Part shown: in pieces, positions 1 to 8,193 of the stretch
How the letters are laid out: each line of letters begins with the position of its first letter
How positions within the stretch are numbered: position 1 is the first letter of the stretch
NCBI RefSeq assembly: GCF_003363435.1
Contig: NZ_QRCT01000012.1
Location: forward strand, 62,001 to 126,000
DNA from: Anaerosacchariphilus polymeriproducens
Lineage (GTDB): Bacteria > Bacillota > Clostridia > Lachnospirales > Lachnospiraceae
Direction: 5' to 3'
DNA: 64,000 nucleotides
Position numbers and translations under genes: made by a program
The notes under the pieces: generated by a model
Seen by the model: only the letters and a program-made list of their open reading frames with translations
What the model was told of the DNA's origin: nothing
Database searches by the model: none

Positions 1-1339
1 TTGTATATTTATCGGGGTCTGTCATAATACTTTTTCCGCTTATATCCCAGTGCATTTGACTATAATGGGATAAATAGGACAAACCTTTGCTGCAATTTGG
101 ATATTTTTTATACCATTTTGGATAATACTTTTTCATATATTTATTGGCAAGTTTAATTGCTTCACTTTTATAGCTTCCGCTGGGAGTTACAGTGCCATTT
201 ATTTGAACTCCGTCGGGACTTGAATGAACTAAAACTACACTTCTATCAGAACATGAGCCAAGTACGATCCAAACATGACCGCAACAAGTGCAGGCAGAAC
301 TCATAATATCACCTGCTTTATAATTTTTGACGCTGGATCGTGAAACATAAGTACCCCATCCACGTGATGCAAAATTTGAAGTGAATTCTCTGGATTTCAT
401 AACATAACCTTTTTTGCCGCTAGTTGTATTTAAAATATTATAAACAGTCCATCCAACATAGCCGGAACAATCCAGACCGTTCCCAAGTTGATATCGGGTA
501 TTATTATAATCATAGGATGATGTTTGTTTATTGAAAAACTTATGCCATTGAGGGCTTACACTTATTCTTGTAGCATCTTCTCCTGCACCGGTGTCTGCTT
601 CATTCCAACCTCCACCCCAAATATACATAGTTGAGCCGACTGGTTGTAGAGCCGTTTTTAAAAAAGTTTTAATTGTTGAGACACCTGCTGTAGAAAGTGT
701 AACAGAGGTTTTGCCGGAAAACCGGCTAAAATACGTTTTACCATCTACTTTTCTATAAGCTCTGATTCTAAATTGATAAGAATTACCCTTATCTAAATTT
801 TTAACAGTGTAAGAATTTGTTTTTCTAGCTGTAATTGCTACATATTTTTTCTTTGTTGTATCATATTGATAGACTTTATATCCGGTGGCAAGATTTACCT
901 TTGACCAAGTTAATCTTACCTTTTGCTTGATTCCGGTTGATAAAACTCCTTTTGGTCTATTCACGATTACAGTCGGGGTTGCATAAACTGCTTCAGTAAA
1001 TTTGCTATAGTAGTTCTTTTTATTTACTCGCTTATATGAGCGAATTTTAAATTGATAGGAAACATCATTGGTCAGTTTCGCTATTTTAAATCTGGCTTCT
1101 TTCGTATAGCCTATTTTTTTAAAAGAATTTTTTTTCGAGTTATACTGAAAAATTTGATAACCTGTGGCATTTTCAACTAAGTTCCATTTCAAAGTAACAG
1201 TTTTGTTCCCGACAGCAGTTCTTAAGTTCTTTGGCTTTGCCGGCTTTTTATCAGAGGCAAATGCTGTTGTCGCAGCGGAACAAAACACGATTATAAAACA
1301 TATTAGTACAGATAACATAGATAGCTTTAATTTCCTCAT
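1..1339 (-). CDS. Secreted FN3-domain NlpC/P60-like cell-wall hydrolase (3' end cut by window edge)
   Basis: Reading the minus strand from ATG at 1339 gives about 446 residues with no stop before the window edge. The start MRKLKLSMLSVLICF begins a Sec signal peptide ending near ATTAFASDKK. Two fibronectin type III repeats follow (roughly residues 33-120 and 125-215, each with W..V..ATGYQ/K and SYQF.IR.Y motifs). The C-terminal part looks like a papain-fold NlpC/P60 or CHAP-type peptidase: the nucleophile is in GLDCSGYVGW and a histidine in CGHVWIVLG. It is probably an exported peptidoglycan endopeptidase. The start was chosen because the ATG two bases upstream is out of frame, and a GAAGGGA-like ribosome site lies about 10 bases away. 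The gene is divergent from the small ORF at 1457. The exact peptidase family is uncertain. Confidence 0.82.
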   Translation of the reverse strand, partial: MRKLKLSMLSVLICFIIVFCSAATTAFASDKKPAKPKNLRTAVGNKTVTLKWNLVENATGYQIFQYNSKKNSFKKIGYTKEARFKIAKLTNDVSYQFKIRSYKRVNKKNYYSKFTEAVYATPTVIVNRPKGVLSTGIKQKVRLTWSKVNLATGYKVYQYDTTKKKYVAITARKTNSYTVKNLDKGNSYQFRIRAYRKVDGKTYFSRFSGKTSVTLSTAGVSTIKTFLKTALQPVGSTMYIWGGGWNEADTGAGEDATRISVSPQWHKFFNKQTSSYDYNNTRYQLGNGLDCSGYVGWTVYNILNTTSGKKGYVMKSREFTSNFASRGWGTYVSRSSVKNYKAGDIMSSACTCCGHVWIVLGSCSDRSVVLVHSSPDGVQINGTVTPSGSYKSEAIKLANKYMKKYYPKWYKKYPNCSKGLSYLSHYSQMHWDISGKSIMTDPDKYT

Positions 1340-1374
1340 CTCTCATTTCCCTTCATAATAATATACGTAATTAT

Positions 1375-1455
1375 ATAGTAATTGTACCTTATTGTGAGTT
1401 AGGTGACAATAGAATTAAATATAGATACTTTATGATTATAATACAGCAAATAATA
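1375..1455 (+). repeat. Direct repeat, copy 1, upstream of the AgrC-like kinase unit
   Basis: About 80 bases starting ATAGTAATTGTACCTTATTG recur at 3415-3495 with only a few differences. Each copy sits upstream of one of the two paralogous sensor-kinase genes, so it was duplicated with them. It contains GTGAGTTAGG, loosely like a LytTR (AgrA-type) site, but this is weak. Confidence 0.85.
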
Positions 1456-1456
1456 T

Positions 1457-1780
1457 ATGATCATATATTCAGCAAAGAAATTAATAACTGAAAATTATGT
1501 GATTATTCTTTGGATAACAATTAGTTTTAGTTTTATTTTAAATTACTTATATGCAGCGAAAAATAAAAGATTAAATAGTATATTAAAAAATAAGCATCAT
1601 AAATTTTGCATGTTTTTTTGTATTATAGAAGGTACGATATTATAAATTATGATAGCCGTAGGGATAAGTAGTCAAAATTCTTGGATAGTAGGAAGTGAAA
1701 ATGAAATATTACGGTATGCAGTAATTGGTGCAGGCGTAATGATAATACAGGCAACCATGTTAATTCCAAAAAAGATATAA
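1457..1780 (+). pseudogene. Small membrane-protein ORF split by an in-frame stop
   Basis: ATG at 1457 opens 62 codons with one strong hydrophobic segment (YVIILWITISFSFILNYLYA) and ends at TAA 1643-1645. The same frame continues after that stop for 43 more codons from an ATG at 1649, with a second hydrophobic segment (YAVIGAGVMIIQATMLI), to TAA at 1778-1780. The two halves therefore read as one protein of about 107 residues with two membrane segments, broken by a single nonsense codon. No family was recognised. The segment is absent from the second kinase unit, where the matching flanking sequences are almost adjacent. It may also be two separate tiny proteins. Confidence 0.5.
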
Positions 1781-1841
1781 TAATAAAAGTTTAACTGTAA
1801 TAATAGTTAGGCTTTTTTTACGTCATTTTTTGTGTCTAAAG

Positions 1842-1870
1842 TTGACAATAAAAATAGGTTGTAGTAAGAT
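1842..1870 (+). promoter_or_regulatory. Sigma-A-type promoter of first kinase gene
   Basis: TTGACA at 1842-1847, a 17-base spacer, then TAAGAT at 1865-1870. The paralogue at 3614 has the matching promoter (TTGAAA-17-TAAGAT), so the pair is conserved between the copies. Confidence 0.7.
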
Positions 1871-1915
1871 TTTACCATGATATCGTAAAGACTAGATATA
1901 AGTTAGGGGCATATG

Positions 1916-3223
1916 ATGTTAGATATATTGTTAAGTTTTTCTACATTATTTGTAGAAGCATTTATTTATTATAGAATAATGAATTATAAATTAGAGTTTA
2001 AGTTTAAGAATAAGTATAGAATATTTGTGTTTCTGTTAAATTACGGAATGATGTGCCTGCGATATTTAGTTCTTAATCGAATCGATAATTTTACCTTAGA
2101 AATTATAATGCGCCTACTAATTTACGTTAATATTTTTGTTCTCTCTTATAGTTTCTATAAGGGTTCTATTCTTAAGAGAACAATATATCCTTTTCTATTT
2201 TTATTATTATTAACAAGCGTTGAACTAATCGTTTTTTGGATTTGGAGTATCATATTTGGAAAGTTGCCTACAGATATATTAAAAAACAGTAAAACAAATA
2301 TGATTTTAATAATTTTCACAAAGCTCATTGAAATTATTATTACGGAGTTTTTAATTAGAAATAAGAAAGTTAGTATATCATTTCCAAAAAAGTTTATGAG
2401 AGAAACAACAGCTCTTGCTGGGATTGATTTAATTTTTATTATATTTGCTGTAGTTCTGTGGCATATGCCAAAGAATTCAAGTACGATTAACAATGAAGTT
2501 GTCATAAGCATTATGCTTGGTGTAGTGTTAAGCATTTCGTTTCTGACTTTTCTAATATTATATAAATTAACGAAAAGAGCAGAAAATGATATGGAAATAA
2601 ATATGAGAATGCAGCATATTGAAATGTCAAATAAATTAAACCAGGATATGACCAGTGTGGTTGTTAGTTTAAGAAGTTTAAGGCATGATATGAATTCTCA
2701 TATGGGAATAGTTAAAGGGTTACTGGAATTAGCCCAGTATGATGAGCTTTCTAAATATTTAGATTCAATCTATGAAGACTTAAATATATCCAATCATTTT
2801 ATTATAATTAATAATAGGGTATTATCTGTGCTTATAAATGGAAAAATGTCTAAGGCTATGGATAGAGGGATTAATTTTCTCACCAGTATTTCTGTGAATA
2901 AAATAGTTATGTCAGAGAGAGACATGTGTGCGTTGATCAGTAATATCATTGAAAATGCAATTGAAGCGACAGATAAAGTTGATCAAAATAAGTATATAAA
3001 GTTAAGAATGAAAGAACAAGAAAATCAATGTCTTATATATTGTGAAAATACATATGCTGTAAAACCGATTATGAAAGGTGAAAATTTTCTAACAACTAAA
3101 ACAGATAAGGGTTGGCATGGAATCGGGATAAAAACAATTAAGTCTATTGTTGAAAAATATAATGGATTAATGAAAGTAGAAGTAGAAAAATTATTTATTA
3201 TTAGTATTATTATACCTGATTAG
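1916..3223 (+). CDS. AgrC-like membrane sensor histidine kinase (GHKL family), copy 1
   Basis: A 435-residue protein with a six-pass-like hydrophobic N-terminal half (about residues 1-215), then a cytoplasmic dimerisation/phosphoacceptor region with LRHDMNSHMG (the His of AgrC/HPK10-type kinases), and a GHKL ATPase with N-box NIIENAIEAT and G-box GHGIGIKTIKSI. It resembles quorum or peptide sensors of the AgrC/ComD type. No response regulator, agrB or agrD lies nearby, so it is an orphan. Two adjacent ATGs exist (1913, 1916); the second is better placed after AGGGG and matches the start of the paralogue. The last 195 or so residues match copy 2 with about eleven substitutions, while the membrane half is much more diverged. 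Confidence 0.88.
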   Translation: MLDILLSFSTLFVEAFIYYRIMNYKLEFKFKNKYRIFVFLLNYGMMCLRYLVLNRIDNFTLEIIMRLLIYVNIFVLSYSFYKGSILKRTIYPFLFLLLLTSVELIVFWIWSIIFGKLPTDILKNSKTNMILIIFTKLIEIIITEFLIRNKKVSISFPKKFMRETTALAGIDLIFIIFAVVLWHMPKNSSTINNEVVISIMLGVVLSISFLTFLILYKLTKRAENDMEINMRMQHIEMSNKLNQDMTSVVVSLRSLRHDMNSHMGIVKGLLELAQYDELSKYLDSIYEDLNISNHFIIINNRVLSVLINGKMSKAMDRGINFLTSISVNKIVMSERDMCALISNIIENAIEATDKVDQNKYIKLRMKEQENQCLIYCENTYAVKPIMKGENFLTTKTDKGWHGIGIKTIKSIVEKYNGLMKVEVEKLFIISIIIPD

Positions 3224-3345
3224 TATTGATATGCATTACATGATTCTGTTGCTTTAGAATGATTATCATATATTAAATAACCAGACTTGTATAAAATTTA
3301 AAAAGGTACTCAAAAATAAAAAAGTACGCAAATTTTTAAAAACAT

Positions 3346-3389
3346 AAAAAGCTTGGAGCTTCCTATTTACAAGAGATTCCAAGCTTTTT
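3346..3389 (+). terminator. Hairpin terminator after kinase copy 1
   Basis: A 12-base stem AAAAAGCTTGGA / TCCAAGCTTTTT with a loop of about 20 bases. It lies about 120 bases after the stop of the first kinase and before the duplicated upstream repeat, so it separates the two units. Confidence 0.7.
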
Positions 3390-3414
3390 GGGTATCATAA
3401 CTGTCAAAGATGAG

Positions 3415-3495
3415 ATAGTAATTGTACCTTATTGTGAGTTAGATGACAATAGAATTAAATAGAGAGATTTTTTGATTATAATACAGTAAATAAAT
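3415..3495 (+). repeat. Direct repeat, copy 2, upstream of second kinase unit
   Basis: Near-identical to 1375-1455. Here only about 45 bases separate the repeat from the promoter, whereas copy 1 has nearly 400 bases containing the split small ORF. The rest of the gap 3224-3613 holds the hairpin at 3346 and the promoter at 3539. Confidence 0.85.
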
Positions 3496-3538
3496 ATAGT
3501 GTTTAACAAATCAAACAAAATATGCAAGTGTTATATAG

Positions 3539-3567
3539 TTGAAAATAAAAATGTATTATAGTAAGAT
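3539..3567 (+). promoter_or_regulatory. Promoter of second kinase gene
   Basis: TTGAAA at 3539-3544, a 17-base spacer and TAAGAT at 3562-3567, aligned with the promoter at 1842. It implies a transcript start near 3574, so translation must begin after that, at ATG 3614. Confidence 0.68.
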
Positions 3568-3613
3568 TTACCATAAAAATGGGGATTTTATAACAATAGT
3601 CAGGAGGGGTTTG

Positions 3614-4924
3614 ATGTCAGATATACTGTTAAATTTTCTTACATCATTTGCAGATGCCTTTATTTATTATAGAATAATGAATTGTAAATTAGATTTTAAG
3701 TTTAAAAATAAGTATAGAATCTTTGTATTTCTGTCCCCTTTCGTAATGATGTGGCTTAGATATTTCATTCGAAAGAAAGTTGTTAATTTTACGTTAGAAA
3801 TTATAATGTGCATAATAATTTATTTGAGTACTTTTATTCTCTCTTATAGTTTCTATAAGGGTTCTATCTTTAAGAGAACAATATATCCGTTTCTATACAC
3901 ATTATTTTTAATGAGTGTTGAAAATATCGCTTATTTGATTAGTAGTATTATTTTTGTAATGTTACCGACTGATATATTAAAAAGCAGTATAATAAATATG
4001 ATTTTGGCAATATTCACAAAAACTTTTCAAATTATTATTATAGAACTTTTAGTTAGAAATAATAAAGTTAATTTTTCATTTCCAAAAAATTTTATGAGAG
4101 AAGCGATAGCACTTGTTTGTCTTGAGTATACTTTTATTATATTCTTTGTTTCTTTGTGGAATATGCAAAAGTATAATACGATATCAATTAGTATAGGTTT
4201 TGTGATAAGTGTTACAATTGTGGTAAGTTTAAGCATGAAATTTCTTACATTTTTGATATTATATAAATTAAAGAAAAGAGCTGACAATGATAAGGAAGAG
4301 AATTTGAGAATGCAGCAAATTGAAATGTCAAACAAATTAAATCAAGATATGACCAGTGTGGTTGATAGTTTAAGAAGTTTAAGGCATGATATGAATTCTC
4401 ATATGGGAATTATTAAAGGGTTACTGGAATTAGCCCAGTATGATGAGCTTTCTAAATATCTAGATTCAATCTGTGAAGACTTAAATATATCCAATCATTT
4501 TATTATAATTAATAATAAGGTATTATCTGTGCTTATAAATGGAAAAGTGTCTAAGGCTATAGATAGAGGGATTGATTTTCTCACCAGTATTTCTGTGAAT
4601 AAAATAGTTATGTCAGAGAGAGACATGTGCGCATTGATTAGTAATATCATTGAAAATGCAATTGAAGCGACAGATAAAGTTGATCAAAATAAGTATATAA
4701 AGTTTAGAATGAAAGAACAAGAAAATCAATGTCTTATATATTGTGAAAATACATATGCTGAAAAACCGATTATAAAAGGTGAAAATTTTCTAACAACTAA
4801 AACAGATAAGGGTTGGCATGGAATCGGGATAAAAACAATTAAGTCTATTGTTGAAAAATATAATGGATTAATGAAAGTAGAAGTAGAGAAATTATTTATT
4901 ATTAGTATTATTATACCTAATTAG
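3614..4924 (+). CDS. AgrC-like membrane sensor histidine kinase (GHKL family), copy 2
   Basis: A 436-residue paralogue of the kinase at 1916 with the same plan: hydrophobic N-terminal half, phosphoacceptor LRHDMNSHMG, N-box NIIENAIEAT and G-box GHGIGIKTIKSI. The start is ATG 3614 because AGGAGGGG sits just upstream and the protein then matches copy 1 end to end; an in-frame TTG at 3539 is the -35 hexamer. The sensor half has diverged strongly while the kinase half is almost identical. This is the pattern expected if the two sense different ligands but signal through the same (distant) regulator, or if gene conversion keeps the 3' halves alike. No regulator gene is adjacent. Confidence 0.88.
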   Translation: MSDILLNFLTSFADAFIYYRIMNCKLDFKFKNKYRIFVFLSPFVMMWLRYFIRKKVVNFTLEIIMCIIIYLSTFILSYSFYKGSIFKRTIYPFLYTLFLMSVENIAYLISSIIFVMLPTDILKSSIINMILAIFTKTFQIIIIELLVRNNKVNFSFPKNFMREAIALVCLEYTFIIFFVSLWNMQKYNTISISIGFVISVTIVVSLSMKFLTFLILYKLKKRADNDKEENLRMQQIEMSNKLNQDMTSVVDSLRSLRHDMNSHMGIIKGLLELAQYDELSKYLDSICEDLNISNHFIIINNKVLSVLINGKVSKAIDRGIDFLTSISVNKIVMSERDMCALISNIIENAIEATDKVDQNKYIKFRMKEQENQCLIYCENTYAEKPIIKGENFLTTKTDKGWHGIGIKTIKSIVEKYNGLMKVEVEKLFIISIIIPN

Positions 4925-4999
4925 TATTGATAAGAGATAATGAGTTAGATACGTTTTCCGGCGCAGATTTTAATAAAAGTTAATAATTCACTATTTCCG

Positions 5000-5028
5000 T
5001 TGACAAACACCTCAATTTAGAATAAAAT
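5000..5028 (+). promoter_or_regulatory. Promoter of the proS T-box transcript
   Basis: TTGACA at 5000-5005, a 17-base spacer and TAAAAT at 5023-5028, a good sigma-A promoter about ten bases before the leader begins. Confidence 0.8.
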
Positions 5029-5037
5029 TAGCATGAT

Positions 5038-5280
5038 TCATACAAAAGACCTTGAAGAGGAATAGTACATATGGGACGATTTACAGAGAAGAGATTATTG
5101 GTGTGAGATTTCTAATTGGAAAGTATGGAACCTACCTTGGAGTCTCCTATGAAAATAGGGCGTAAGCTGGCGTTAACAGCTTGAAAGAGAGTTTGTATCC
5201 GTAACGAAGAAACAGACTAATTAGGGTGGTACCGCCGAAGTATTCGGTCCCTTTGGGGATGATACTGAGGCTTTTTTTAG
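5038..5280 (+). promoter_or_regulatory. T-box riboswitch leader (proline) of proS
   Basis: The leader carries the T-box antiterminator core AGGGTGGTACCGCC near 5224-5237, followed by a competing terminator hairpin (GCCGAAGTAT...GGTCCC, loop TTT, GGGGATGATACTGAGGC) and a run of T ending near 5279. The specifier region reads GGAACCTACCTTGG around 5128-5141, giving a likely CCU proline codon. Uncharged tRNA-Pro would bind specifier and T-box and allow read-through into the proline-tRNA ligase gene. Confidence 0.9.
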
Positions 5281-5319
5281 TTTAAAAATATTGTAAATAA
5301 TAAAGAAGAGGAGAAAGAG

Positions 5320-6756
5320 ATGGCTAAGGAAAAAAAATTAGTAGAAGCAATTACATCTATGGAGACTGATTTTGCGCAATGGTATACGGATGTAGTAAAA
5401 AAAGCAGAGTTGATTGATTATTCAAGTGTAAAAGGATGTATGATCTTAAAACCGGCAGGATATGCCATTTGGGAAAATATTCAGGCTGAATTGGATAGAA
5501 GATTTAAAGAAACAGGTGTAGAAAACGTATATATGCCAATGTTTATTCCAGAAAGTTTATTAGAAAAAGAAAAAGATCATGTGGAAGGTTTTGCACCTGA
5601 AGTAGCCTGGGTGACGCATGGGGGACTGAATCCATTGCAGGAAAGAATGTGTGTAAGACCGACTTCGGAAACACTTTTCTGTGATTTTTATGCGAATGAT
5701 ATTCAGTCCTATAGAGATCTTCCGAAGGTATATAATCAATGGTGCTCCGTTGTACGTTGGGAAAAAGAGACAAGACCTTTCCTTCGCTCTAGAGAGTTCT
5801 TATGGCAGGAAGGTCATACGGCTCATGCAACAGCAGAAGAAGCAGAAGAAAGAACGCAGCAAATGTTGAATCTGTATGCGGATTTTTGTGAAGAAGTATT
5901 GGCTATGCCTGTAATCAGGGGAAGAAAATCAGACAAAGAAAAATTCGCAGGTGCAGAAGCGACTTATACAATTGAAGCATTGATGCATGATGGAAAAGCT
6001 TTACAGTCAGGAACCAGTCATAATTTTGGAGACGGATTTGCAAAAGCTTTTGGAATTCAATATACAGACAAAGAAAATAAATTACAATATGTTCATCAGA
6101 CCTCTTGGGGTATGACAACTCGTTTGATTGGTGCTGTTATCATGGTTCATGGTGATGATAGTGGATTAGTATTACCGCCTAAAATTGCGCCAACTCAAAT
6201 AGCAGTTATTCCAATTATGCAAAAGAAAGAAGGCGTTCTTGATAAAGCATATGAATTAAAAGAACGTTTATCTGATTTCCGGGTAAAAGTGGATGCAAGT
6301 GACAAGAGTCCGGGTTGGAAATTTGCGGAACAGGAGATGAGAGGTATTCCGATTCGTATTGAATTGGGACCAAAAGACATTGAAGCAAATCAATGTGTAA
6401 TTGTACGTCGTGATACGAGAGAAAAAGAAGTGGTTTCTCTTGACAATGTAGAAACAAAAGCAGGTGAAATTCTTGCTGCAATGCAGAGTGAAATGTTGGA
6501 ACGTGCAAGAGCGCATCGCGATGCTCATATCAGTGAGGCGAGAAATTATGATGAGTTTAAAGATGCAGTTAATAATAAACCTGGTTTTATTAAAGCAATG
6601 TGGTGTGGAGATGAAGCCTGTGAAATAAAAATTAAAGAAGATACGACAGCAACCTCCCGGTGCATGCCGCTTAAAGAAGAACAACCGATATCAGATGTCT
6701 GTGTTTGCTGCGGGCGCCCAGCTAAAAAATTAGTTTACTGGGGCAAAGCATATTAA
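5320..6756 (+). CDS. proS: Prolyl-tRNA synthetase, archaeal/eukaryotic-type (ProS type 3)
   Basis: 478 residues, the usual length of the short ProS class without an editing insertion. Class II motifs are visible: RPTSET at 113-118, [15 protein letters not shown] near 146-160 and [16 protein letters not shown] near 276. The C-terminal extension has paired cysteines ([19 protein letters not shown]) and ends in a tyrosine (WGKAY), as in the zinc-binding C-terminal domain of this class. It charges tRNA-Pro in the cytoplasm. Expression is controlled by the T-box immediately upstream; AAGAGGAG is the ribosome site. Confidence 0.96.
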   Translation: MAKEKKLVEAITSMETDFAQWYTDVVKKAELIDYSSVKGCMILKPAGYAIWENIQAELDRRFKETGVENVYMPMFIPESLLEKEKDHVEGFAPEVAWVTHGGLNPLQERMCVRPTSETLFCDFYANDIQSYRDLPKVYNQWCSVVRWEKETRPFLRSREFLWQEGHTAHATAEEAEERTQQMLNLYADFCEEVLAMPVIRGRKSDKEKFAGAEATYTIEALMHDGKALQSGTSHNFGDGFAKAFGIQYTDKENKLQYVHQTSWGMTTRLIGAVIMVHGDDSGLVLPPKIAPTQIAVIPIMQKKEGVLDKAYELKERLSDFRVKVDASDKSPGWKFAEQEMRGIPIRIELGPKDIEANQCVIVRRDTREKEVVSLDNVETKAGEILAAMQSEMLERARAHRDAHISEARNYDEFKDAVNNKPGFIKAMWCGDEACEIKIKEDTTATSRCMPLKEEQPISDVCVCCGRPAKKLVYWGKAY

Positions 6757-6777
6757 ATTATATAGGACGGTGAACAA

Positions 6778-8115
6778 ATGGTAGTAAAATTACCCCAAAA
6801 AGTGAAATACATTATAGATACCTTGACAGAACATGGATACGAAGCATATGCGGTAGGAGGGTGCGTTCGTGATTCCGTTTTGGGAAGAATTCCTGAGGAT
6901 TGGGATATTACTACTTCGGCAAAGCCTGATCAGGTTAAAGAAATTTTTCGTAGAAGCATTGATACAGGTATTGTTCATGGAACTGTGACGGTAATAATTG
7001 CAAATGAAGGCTTTGAAGTAACGACTTATCGGATTGATGGTGAGTATGAAGACAGTCGGCATCCCAAAGAAGTCACTTTTACCGCTTGCTTGGAAGAAGA
7101 TTTAAAACGAAGAGATTTTACAATTAATGCAATGGCTTATAACGAATCCCAGGGTATTGTAGACAAATTCGAAGGTCTGGAAGATTTGAAAAAAGGAATC
7201 ATTCGCTGTGTTGGAAATGCAGAAGAAAGATTTCAGGAAGATGCACTTAGAATGCTGCGTGCTGTTCGCTTTAGCGCACAGCTGGGATTTGATATTGATG
7301 AAATGACAAAAGAAGCAATAAAATGTCTAGCGCCTGCATTAAGCAGGATTAGTGCAGAACGGATTCAGGTCGAGTTGGTTAAACTATTGATATCAGATCA
7401 CCCGGAACAGATACTAACTGCTTACCAAACAGGAATTACAAAAGTAATTTTACCCGAATTTGATACGATGATGGAAACACCTCAGAATACTCCTCATCAT
7501 AAATATTGCGTTGGAGAACATACAGTAAAAGCAATGCAGGGAATTAAAGCAGATAAAGTTTTGCGTTTGACGATGCTTCTGCATGATGTAGCAAAACCTG
7601 CGTGCCGGACTGTCGATAAAGCTGGGATTGATCATTTTTACAGACATCCTCAAAAAGGTTCTGAAATGGCAACGGAAATATTGAAGCGGTTAAAATTTGA
7701 TAATGAAACGATACGTTATGTTTCAAAACTGGTTTATTGGCATGATGATCAGCCCAAATTAACAATGGCTGGAATTCGTAAAGCTATATACAAAGTCGGT
7801 GAAGATATTTTTCCATTACTATTTATGGTAAAGTTTGCAGATATACATGCACAAAGTGACTACCATCAGGAAGAAAAGCAATATGAAATAAAAAAGATGA
7901 TGGAGATTTATGAAAAAATAATAGAGCAAAAAGACTGTATTTCTCTTAAAGATTTGGCTGTTTCTGGTAAAGACTTAATAGAAGAAGGAATAAAACCAGG
8001 AAAAGAAATTGGAAATTTATTAAATAAATTATTAATGATTGTAATAGAGGATCCATCTAAAAATGAGAGACAACAGTTGATTTCTTATGTGAGAGAATTA
8101 AATAAAGCAAAATAA
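6778..8115 (+). CDS. cca: CCA tRNA nucleotidyltransferase with HD domain
   Basis: 445 residues. The nucleotidyltransferase head has GGCVRD (about 27-32) and EDWDITTS with the metal-binding aspartates, then the RRDFTINAMA motif; the C-terminal half has an HD domain with LLHDVAKP. The enzyme adds or repairs the 3' CCA of tRNAs; the HD part may add phosphatase activity. It follows proS after 21 bases and may be cotranscribed from the T-box promoter. A polyA-polymerase activity cannot be excluded from sequence alone. A strong hairpin at 8117 ends the unit. Confidence 0.93.
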   Translation: MVVKLPQKVKYIIDTLTEHGYEAYAVGGCVRDSVLGRIPEDWDITTSAKPDQVKEIFRRSIDTGIVHGTVTVIIANEGFEVTTYRIDGEYEDSRHPKEVTFTACLEEDLKRRDFTINAMAYNESQGIVDKFEGLEDLKKGIIRCVGNAEERFQEDALRMLRAVRFSAQLGFDIDEMTKEAIKCLAPALSRISAERIQVELVKLLISDHPEQILTAYQTGITKVILPEFDTMMETPQNTPHHKYCVGEHTVKAMQGIKADKVLRLTMLLHDVAKPACRTVDKAGIDHFYRHPQKGSEMATEILKRLKFDNETIRYVSKLVYWHDDQPKLTMAGIRKAIYKVGEDIFPLLFMVKFADIHAQSDYHQEEKQYEIKKMMEIYEKIIEQKDCISLKDLAVSGKDLIEEGIKPGKEIGNLLNKLLMIVIEDPSKNERQQLISYVRELNKAK

Positions 8116-8116
8116 A

Positions 8117-8152
8117 ACACCGCCTGGCTAATTCGTTTAAGCCAGGCGGTGT
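8117..8152. terminator. Bidirectional hairpin between cca and ABC permease
   Basis: A perfect 13-base stem ACACCGCCTGGCT / AGCCAGGCGGTGT between two convergent genes. T-rich flank is short on both sides. Confidence 0.8.
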
Positions 8153-8193
8153 ATTTATACGGAAGGGGTTTATCCACCGTTTAATATCTATAA

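Noticed and set aside
1457-1780. agrD-type signal peptide for the AgrC-like kinases
   Set aside because: The product is a two-segment membrane protein without the short amphipathic leader, ring Cys and acidic tail of AgrD.
3539-3613. TTG start adding 25 residues to kinase copy 2
   Set aside because: The TTG is the -35 hexamer of the promoter; AGGAGGGG before ATG 3614 and end-to-end match with copy 1 decide the start.
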